In this document: positions 58,793 through 64,000 of the stretch, one piece after another
How the letters are laid out: each line of letters opens with the position of its first letter
How positions within the stretch are numbered: the stretch's first letter is position 1
Origin: CANMIH01 sp049116335
GTDB lineage: Bacteria; Pseudomonadota; Alphaproteobacteria; Rhodobacterales; Rhodobacteraceae
Direction of reading: 5' to 3'
Length of the DNA stretch: 64,000 nt
Assembly (NCBI GenBank): GCA_049116335.1
Contig: JAGDYZ010000012.1
Span: 124,001 to 188,000 of the forward strand
Translations under genes and position numbers: made by a program
The notes under the pieces: generated by a model
Told to the model about the DNA's origin: nothing
Databases searched by the model: none
Seen by the model: the letters and a program-made list of their open reading frames with translations, nothing else

Positions 58793-59208
58793 ACGGGGGC
58801 CTCTTCGTCGAGGGTCTCGAACCCTGCCGGACTGGTGATCTCCAGAAGTTCCATATCATCAGAGTTCCGGGTCAGGCGGTGCTTGATACCCGAAGGTTGC
58901 AAAACACAAGAGCCCGGACGCATCATCTGAACCCCCTGCCCGTCATATTCGAACTCGACCCAGCCTTTGGTGACATAGACCATCTGAAAGTCGAGCTCAT
59001 GAGAATGCCAGCCACCGGGGCTTTGCATCCCCGGTACGGCACGGATCACATGGGCGCCAAATTTGCCCTGCGTGGCCTCAGCAATGCCAAGCTGGCGATA
59101 TTCAAAAAAGGGCCGCAGGCCTGCGCCTTCAAATTTGCTATCGTCCGCATGGGCGACTGTGAACGACTGACCGCTCCACAGCTGTGCTTTATCTGCCGCT
59201 TCATTCAT
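58789..59208 (-). CDS. Cupin domain protein
   Basis: A 139-residue single-cupin protein. The first metal motif is around GGWHSHELDFQMVYVTKGWV and the second is near VLQPSGIKHRLTRNSDDMEL, with three histidines and a glutamate likely. It could be a small dioxygenase, isomerase or binding protein. The ATG at 59208 has AGGGAGG seven bases upstream. It follows pccB by 88 nt on the same strand and overlaps the next gene, so it may share the pccB transcript. Confidence 0.85.
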   Translation of the reverse strand: MNEAADKAQLWSGQSFTVAHADDSKFEGAGLRPFFEYRQLGIAEATQGKFGAHVIRAVPGMQSPGGWHSHELDFQMVYVTKGWVEFEYDGQGVQMMRPGSCVLQPSGIKHRLTRNSDDMELLEITSPAGFETLDEEAPV

Positions 59209-59296
59209 TCCAGACCTCCCTTCCGATATTCTGCGACCCTGCACCCACCACCACTCAGGCAGGTACAGGCCAATGCAAATGCGATGGTGCTTTGGC

Positions 59297-60829
59297 TTAA
59301 AGCGGGATATTGTCGTGCTTTTTCCAAGGGTTCTTGAGCTGCTTGTTGCGCAGCATCGCAAAGGCCTTGGACACACGACGGCGGGTCGATTTCGGCTGGA
59401 TCACCTCATCGATAAAGCCACGCTCTGCTGCCACAAACGGGTTAGCAAACCGGTCTTCATATTCCGCAGTATGCGCCGCGATTTTTTCCGGATCTTTCAG
59501 ATCAGCACGGTGGATGATCTCGGTGGCACCTTTTGCCCCCATCACCGCAATCTCGGCCGTGGGCCAAGCATAGTTCACGTCACCGCGCAGGTGCTTGGAC
59601 GACATAACGTCATAGGCACCGCCATAGGCTTTGCGGGTGATCACGGTCACCTTCGGCACGGTAGCTTCGCCATAGGCAAACAGAAGCTTCGCGCCATGCT
59701 TGATCACGCCGCCATATTCCTGACTGGTGCCCGGCAGGAAACCCGGTACATCCACAAGCGTCAGAATCGGGATCTCGAAACAGTCACAGAAGCGCACAAA
59801 CCGCGCCGCCTTGCGCGAGCTATCGATATCCAGACAGCCGGCCAGAACCATCGGCTGGTTGGCCACAACACCCACGGTCTGCCCTTCCAGACGGATGAAA
59901 CCGGTGATGATGTTTTTGGCGTAGTCTTCCTGGATCTCGTAGAAATCACCTTCGTCTGCGACTTTGGTGATGAGCTCTTTCATGTCATAGGGCGTGTTCG
60001 GGTTTTCCGGGATCAGCGTATCAAGGCTGTTCTCGATCCGATCCACATCATCAAAGAACGGACGCACCGGCGGCTTTTCGCGGTTGTTGAGCGGCAGGAA
60101 GTCCACCAGACGGCGCACTTCGGCCAAGGCCTCAACATCGTTTTCAAACGCGCCATCCGCCACAGACGACTTCTTGGTATGGGTCGAGGCCCCACCAAGC
60201 TCTTCTGCGGTGACAACCTCGTTGGTCACGGTCTTCACAACATCCGGGCCGGTGACAAACATGTACGAGCTGTCTTTGACCATGAAGATAAAGTCAGTCA
60301 TCGCGGGCGAGTACACTGCACCACCGGCACAGGGTCCCATAATGACAGAGATCTGCGGGATCACACCTGAGGCCAGAACATTGCGCTGGAAGATTTCGGC
60401 ATAGCCCGCCAGAGCGTCAACACCCTCTTGAATGCGTGCACCGCCCGAGTCGTTCAGACCGATGACAGGCGCTCCGTTCTGCATCGCCATATCCATGATC
60501 TTACAGATCTTCTGGGCATGGGTTTCGGACACGGAGCCGCCAAGAACTGTGAAATCCTGCGAATAGACATAGACCATACGACCGTTGATGGTGCCCCAGC
60601 CGGTGACAACGCCATCACCATACGGCCGGTTAGCCTCCATGCCAAATTCCGTGCAGCGGTGGGCTTTGAAGGTGTCGTATTCCTCAAAGCTGCCATCATC
60701 GAGCAGGAGCTCTACACGTTCACGCGCGGTCAGCTTACCCCGTCCATGCTGGGCATCGATGCGGCGCTGGCCGCCCCCAAGACGAGCGTTTTCGCGGCGG
60801 TCCTGCAGTTCCTGGAGAATATCTTTCAT
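59297..60829 (-). CDS. pccB: Propionyl-CoA carboxylase beta subunit (carboxyltransferase)
   Basis: A 510-residue carboxyltransferase of the crotonase fold in two halves. N-terminal: FKAHRCTEFGMEANRPYGDG, LGGSVSETHAQKICKIMD and GARIQEGVDALAGYAEIFQR. C-terminal: GFLPGTSQEYGGVIKHGAKL and ITRKAYGGAYDVM. It transfers the carboxyl from biotin on PccA to propionyl-CoA. A GGGA site lies ahead of the ATG. PccR boxes lie 60-115 bp upstream, so it is probably activated by PccR. It is separated from pccA by six small genes. Confidence 0.96.
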   Translation of the reverse strand: MKDILQELQDRRENARLGGGQRRIDAQHGRGKLTARERVELLLDDGSFEEYDTFKAHRCTEFGMEANRPYGDGVVTGWGTINGRMVYVYSQDFTVLGGSVSETHAQKICKIMDMAMQNGAPVIGLNDSGGARIQEGVDALAGYAEIFQRNVLASGVIPQISVIMGPCAGGAVYSPAMTDFIFMVKDSSYMFVTGPDVVKTVTNEVVTAEELGGASTHTKKSSVADGAFENDVEALAEVRRLVDFLPLNNREKPPVRPFFDDVDRIENSLDTLIPENPNTPYDMKELITKVADEGDFYEIQEDYAKNIITGFIRLEGQTVGVVANQPMVLAGCLDIDSSRKAARFVRFCDCFEIPILTLVDVPGFLPGTSQEYGGVIKHGAKLLFAYGEATVPKVTVITRKAYGGAYDVMSSKHLRGDVNYAWPTAEIAVMGAKGATEIIHRADLKDPEKIAAHTAEYEDRFANPFVAAERGFIDEVIQPKSTRRRVSKAFAMLRNKQLKNPWKKHDNIPL

Positions 60830-60888
60830 CAGCCGTCCCTTCCATTTGGACTGAAAATACTAAGGAAACCCCGGGCCTCAAGGATTTC

Positions 60889-60944
60889 TTGGCAAATTTG
60901 CAAACTATGAATATACATAAGTTGGAAAATCGCAAATTTGCAAA
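60889..60944. promoter_or_regulatory. PccR-type boxes between pccB and the MFS gene
   Basis: GCAAATTTGCAAA occurs twice, at 60892-60904 and 60932-60944, exactly 40 bp apart; each contains the palindrome GCAAATTTGC and a TTTGCAAA octamer. From memory, TTTGCAAA repeats are the reported PccR motif at pccB in Rhodobacter sphaeroides. The 176-nt spacer serves two divergent genes, so the MFS gene may also respond. Confidence 0.7.
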
Positions 60945-61005
60945 TATATGTAAAAACTCAGGCAAAACATGGACAAAGCTCAACGCGCGCCCTACCCCGT
61001 TGCAT

Positions 61006-62232
61006 ATGACACATTCTCACGTCGTGCGAATTTTCGACCGCAGCACTCCGCCACATATTGTCACACTCGTCGCACTCTCAGGCCTGTCCGCTTTGGCGAT
61101 GAACCTCTTCATCCCCAGCCTGCCAATGATGGCCGAGCATTTTCAAACCTCTTACGGGCTGATGCAGATGGCGATTCCCGCCTATCTTGCGGTCAACGCG
61201 GCTACACAGATCTTTATCGGCCCCATTTCCGACCTGCTGGGGCGTCGCCCTGTTATGCTTTGGGGCATCGCGCTTTTCTGCCTCGCAACGATAGGCTGCC
61301 TCATCGCGCCCGACGTCTACACCTTCCTCGTGTTTCGGATGCTTCAGGCCGTCATCGCCACCGGCATGGTCCTCAGCCGTGCGGTCGTGCGCGATCTGTA
61401 TCCACAAGACCAAGCCGCCTCGCGCATTGGCTATGTCACCATGGGCATGGCCATTGTCCCCATGCTTGGCCCGGTCCTGGGCGGGTACATGGGCGAATGG
61501 TTCGGATGGAAATCAAATTTCTGGATTCTGCTGGGCACCGGGGTGCTCATGTTCTGGGTCACTTGGACCGATGCAGGCGAAACACGCGCCCAAACCGGGC
61601 GCAGCCTGCGCCAGCAGATGCGCGAATACCCCGAGTTGCTCATGTCACCCCGATTCTGGGGCTACGCTCTCTCTTCCGCTTTTGCGTCGGGTGCGTTTTT
61701 CTCATATCTCGGCGGCGCACCCTTTGTGGCCACCGAAATTTACGGTTTGAACGCTGCCGAACTTGGTCGCTTCTTTGGCGCCCCGGCTTTGGGATACTTT
61801 GCAGGCAACTATGTGTCCGGCCGCTACTCCGCTCGATTTGGCGTCAATCGGATGATCTTGTGGGGATGCTGGGCCGTTACTATTGGGATGGCTCTGCTTA
61901 TGGCGGCCTACTTGCTGGGCCACGGTGGCGTTTATGTTTTCTTCGGCCTGATGACCTTTGTTGGCGTCGGCAATGGCCTGACAATTCCGAATGCCACAGC
62001 GGGCATGCTTTCGGTTCGCCCAAGCCTGGCCGGCTCCGCCTCGGGACTAGGCGGCACGCTCATGTTGGCGGGCGGCGCGGCCCTTTCCGCCCTCGCAGGC
62101 GCGATTCTGGCGCCGGGAACTGGCCCATGGCCCCTTCTTTGGCTCATGCTAACCACCTCAATTTGCTCACTTGTTGCCATATACTTCGTGATTTGGCGCG
62201 CAAAACAGATAGAGGGGGTGGACGTAAGGTGA
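61006..62232 (+). CDS. Bcr/CflA-family MFS drug-efflux transporter
   Basis: A 408-residue inner-membrane protein with twelve helices. The N-terminal MNLFIPSLPMMAEHF and GPISDLLGRRPVMLWGIALF are typical of the Bcr/CflA subfamily, with the loop motif following helix 2. Members export bicyclomycin, sulfonamides or chloramphenicol-like drugs; the natural substrate is unknown. The ATG at 61006 is the likely start. It is divergent from pccB across the PccR boxes, so an export function linked to short-chain acyl metabolism is possible. Confidence 0.87.
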   Translation: MTHSHVVRIFDRSTPPHIVTLVALSGLSALAMNLFIPSLPMMAEHFQTSYGLMQMAIPAYLAVNAATQIFIGPISDLLGRRPVMLWGIALFCLATIGCLIAPDVYTFLVFRMLQAVIATGMVLSRAVVRDLYPQDQAASRIGYVTMGMAIVPMLGPVLGGYMGEWFGWKSNFWILLGTGVLMFWVTWTDAGETRAQTGRSLRQQMREYPELLMSPRFWGYALSSAFASGAFFSYLGGAPFVATEIYGLNAAELGRFFGAPALGYFAGNYVSGRYSARFGVNRMILWGCWAVTIGMALLMAAYLLGHGGVYVFFGLMTFVGVGNGLTIPNATAGMLSVRPSLAGSASGLGGTLMLAGGAALSALAGAILAPGTGPWPLLWLMLTTSICSLVAIYFVIWRAKQIEGVDVR

Positions 62233-62274
62233 ATATAAAGCGTAGGTTACCCTATCCATAGGTATAGGTGCATT

Positions 62275-63675
62275 ATGGCAACCCAGAAACTCTATGCCGG
62301 AGCGAAATTACGCGATATCCGCACACGGCTGACGCTGACCCAAAAGGATTTTGCTGGTAAGTTAGGGATTTCATTGCCCTATCTGAACCAGATGGAAAAC
62401 AACAACCGCCCCGTTAGTACGACGGTTGTCTTGGCTTTGGCCCAGGAATTCGGATTCGATGTCACCGAGCTGGGACAAGGTGACGCAGAACGACTTGTGT
62501 CAGACATGCGCGAAGCGCTGGCTGATCCGGTGTTCGGCGAAGCCTCTCCCCAGCTTGCGGACCTCCGGCTTACCGCTTCAAACGCCCCGGCCTTTGCGCG
62601 CGCCTTTCTCGCGCTCCATCGGGCCTACAAACAAACCCATGAACGGCTCGCCTCTTTGGACGAAGCTTTGGGGCGCGAAGGCGCCCAGCTCAGACCCTCC
62701 CCCTGGGAAGAGGTCCGCGACTTTTTCCACTATTGTGACAACTACATTGATGCCGTGGACCGCGCCGCTGAGAATTACGCTCAGCTTGAGCGCGGCGAGA
62801 TCGACATCCGCACAGCAACGATCACCCGCCTGCGCGCGGCGGGCATTCAGGTGAACTTTGCCCAGACCGCGCCACTTCGGGCGTTCTCACCCGAAACCGG
62901 GACGCTGACCCTCAGCTCATTGGCCTCTGTGGAAACCCAGACCTTTCAGGCACTGGTCCAGGTTGCGCTGATGCGTCAGGGGCAATTGCTTGAGGCGACA
63001 TTGGATCTCGCCCGGTTCCAGAGTGACGAGGCCCGGCAGATCGCCAAGCTCGGACTTGCCAACTACTTTGCCGGGGCCGCCATGATGCCCTACCGCGCCT
63101 TCCTTGAGGCCGCGCAAGAAACCCGGCACGATCTCGAACTGCTCTCCGCGCGGTTTGGTGCCTCAATCGAACAGGTCGCGCATCGGCTCTCCACGCTGCA
63201 ACGCCCCGGTTCAAAAGGTGTGCCCTTCTTCTTTGTCCGTGTCGATCAGGCCGGCACCATCACCAAACGACACTCGGCCACGCGCCTACAATTTGCGCGT
63301 TTTGGCGGCGCCTGCCCCCTGTGGAACGTGCACAAAGCCTTTGAAACGCCGGGCCAGTTCCTGCGCCAGCTCGCGGAAACCCCTGACGGCGTGCGCTATG
63401 TGTCACTCGCACGGGATGTCTCAAAGACCGGCGGACACTTTGGCGCGCCCCTGCGCCGCTATGCCATCGCTCTGGGCTGTGAAGTGCGCCACGCGGATGC
63501 ACTTGTTTACGCCGATGATATGGATTTCGGGCGGGCCTCAGCCTTTGAGCCCATCGGCATTTCCTGTCGGATCTGCGAGCGCACCAATTGCCATCAGCGA
63601 TCAGTGCCTCCATTGGAGCGCCGCTTGTCAATCTCGACCTCCCGTCGAGACGTCCTGCCGTATAAACTGGATTAA
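62275..63675 (+). CDS. pccR: Short-chain fatty acyl-CoA regulator PccR (ScfR family)
   Basis: A 466-residue regulator. An N-terminal XRE helix-turn-helix (KLRDIRTRLTLTQKDFAGKL, GISLPYLNQMENNNRP) is followed by a long helical middle and a C-terminal ScfR/DUF2083-type region (PFFFVRVDQAGTITKRHSAT, GACPLWNVHKAFETPGQFLR), ending with the cysteine cluster SCRICERTNCHQR. This is the family that senses acyl-CoA; PccR in Rhodobacter sphaeroides controls pccB. The dyad CCTAT-CC-ATAGG at about 62250 lies just before the gene. Its stop overlaps the converging amidase gene by four bases. Confidence 0.9.
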   Translation: MATQKLYAGAKLRDIRTRLTLTQKDFAGKLGISLPYLNQMENNNRPVSTTVVLALAQEFGFDVTELGQGDAERLVSDMREALADPVFGEASPQLADLRLTASNAPAFARAFLALHRAYKQTHERLASLDEALGREGAQLRPSPWEEVRDFFHYCDNYIDAVDRAAENYAQLERGEIDIRTATITRLRAAGIQVNFAQTAPLRAFSPETGTLTLSSLASVETQTFQALVQVALMRQGQLLEATLDLARFQSDEARQIAKLGLANYFAGAAMMPYRAFLEAAQETRHDLELLSARFGASIEQVAHRLSTLQRPGSKGVPFFFVRVDQAGTITKRHSATRLQFARFGGACPLWNVHKAFETPGQFLRQLAETPDGVRYVSLARDVSKTGGHFGAPLRRYAIALGCEVRHADALVYADDMDFGRASAFEPIGISCRICERTNCHQRSVPPLERRLSISTSRRDVLPYKLD

Positions 63676-64000
63676 CCGCAGGGCCAGCGCCCGGCCAGAT
63701 CGGCCATCAAGGCCCGATCTGTGTCGTCAAGCGGCCCTACAGCCCAAGGACGAAAGCGGACCCGAAAGGCATTCAAAACCACGTCTTTCTGTGTCTCTTC
63801 AAAGACATAGCCAAAGCGAGCGGCATCTTGCCAGAAATCGCCGGGATCGCGCGCTTCCGGCCAGATCGACGGCCCCTGACGCGCCAATCGACGCCAATCA
63901 AATCGGGCGCCAGGGTCAATCTTCCGCCCAAGAGCAGCATCCGAGTGCCCAATCACCCGATGCGGCGGGATGGACCAACGGTCCATCATACCGCGCAGCA
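63672..64000 (-). CDS. N-acetylmuramoyl-L-alanine amidase (Amidase_2), C-terminal part
   Basis: The frame is open to the window edge, so the N-terminus is missing; about 109 codons remain. PPHRVIGHSDAALGRKIDPG carries the zinc-binding His, the catalytic Lys and the metal-site Asp of the AmpD/PGRP fold, followed by FDWRRLARQG. The tail (GYVFEETQKDVVLNAFRVRF) is the usual C-terminal cap. It cleaves wall peptides from muramic acid; recycling (AmpD) and lytic forms cannot be separated without the N-terminus. Confidence 0.88.
   Translation of the reverse strand, partial: LRGMMDRWSIPPHRVIGHSDAALGRKIDPGARFDWRRLARQGPSIWPEARDPGDFWQDAARFGYVFEETQKDVVLNAFRVRFRPWAVGPLDDTDRALMADLAGRWPCG

Noticed and set aside
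1..64000. Search for CRISPR arrays, insertion sequences, prophage, toxin-antitoxin or defence clusters
   Set aside because: No spaced direct-repeat array, transposase, phage structural protein, or recognisable defence gene is seen; the window is core chromosome.

Overview
The window is a stretch of ordinary chromosome from an alphaproteobacterium, most probably a marine Rhodobacteraceae (Roseobacter group). The evidence is an aa3-type oxidase gene with an FNR-like box, a CtrA-type TTAA-N7-TTAA site, a short bacterial proS of the alphaproteobacterial kind, the glyQ/glyS/dikinase/SleB neighbourhood, a folB-folP-glmM run, an hdaA-ppk-ppx run, a propionyl-CoA block with a PccR/ScfR regulator, and several Rhodobacterales families of unknown function (DUF2937, DUF2244, DUF6446, DUF6497). 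DNA is GC-rich throughout. I see no integrase, transposase, prophage, plasmid gene, CRISPR array or rRNA operon; the only tRNA is tRNA-Leu(GAG).

Layout. 1-4.5 kb: end of kbl, tdh (threonine to glycine), tRNA-Leu, a DUF2306 membrane protein divergent from a membrane-anchored LytTR regulator, lipB and two very small proteins. 4.6-9.6 kb: ctaD, a GntR regulator divergent from a small charged protein, DUF2244, a GT-A-like protein and a GatB/YqeY protein. 9.7-15.8 kb: carA, a large membrane GT2 enzyme behind a CtrA box, a second GntR regulator, a HAD phosphatase and a UbiH-type hydroxylase. 15.9-20.3 kb: a class V aminotransferase, two overlapping Lrp/AsnC regulators divergent from ilvC, and a DMT exporter. 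20.3-29.5 kb: glyS, DUF6446, glyQ, a secreted protein with a dead trypsin-like domain, a divergent pyruvate phosphate dikinase relative, and SleB. 29.5-33.4 kb: folB, folP, glmM, DUF2937. 33.4-38.5 kb: MerR and target, proS, fasciclin, TetR and divergent target, AI-2E transporter. 38.5-49.5 kb: hdaA, ppk, ppx, a soluble hybrid kinase, an EEP-family protein, a DnaJ/TerB protein, a glyoxalase-like protein, nhaA. 49.5-64 kb: a GNAT enzyme, then methylmalonyl-CoA mutase, pccA, pccB and pccR with small lipoproteins and conserved unknowns between them, ending in a partial amidase.

How the parts work together. PccB and PccA make methylmalonyl-CoA from propionyl-CoA and Mcm converts it to succinyl-CoA. 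PccR is encoded 1.4 kb from pccB, and two copies of a GCAAATTTGC palindrome lie in the pccB upstream region. HdaA (replication control) and Ppk/Ppx (polyphosphate) sit side by side. The control regions are the most informative non-coding parts: the FNR-like box before ctaD, the CtrA box before the GT2 gene, paired TetR operators 42 bp apart, a MerR promoter with a 19-bp spacer, and the PccR boxes. I did not find a clearly new multi-gene system. The best leads are the triple-mutant pseudoprotease, the CtrA-box GT2 enzyme with a GspE_N-like domain, the dikinase with altered nucleotide-site motifs, and a possible small RNA near 56.9 kb.
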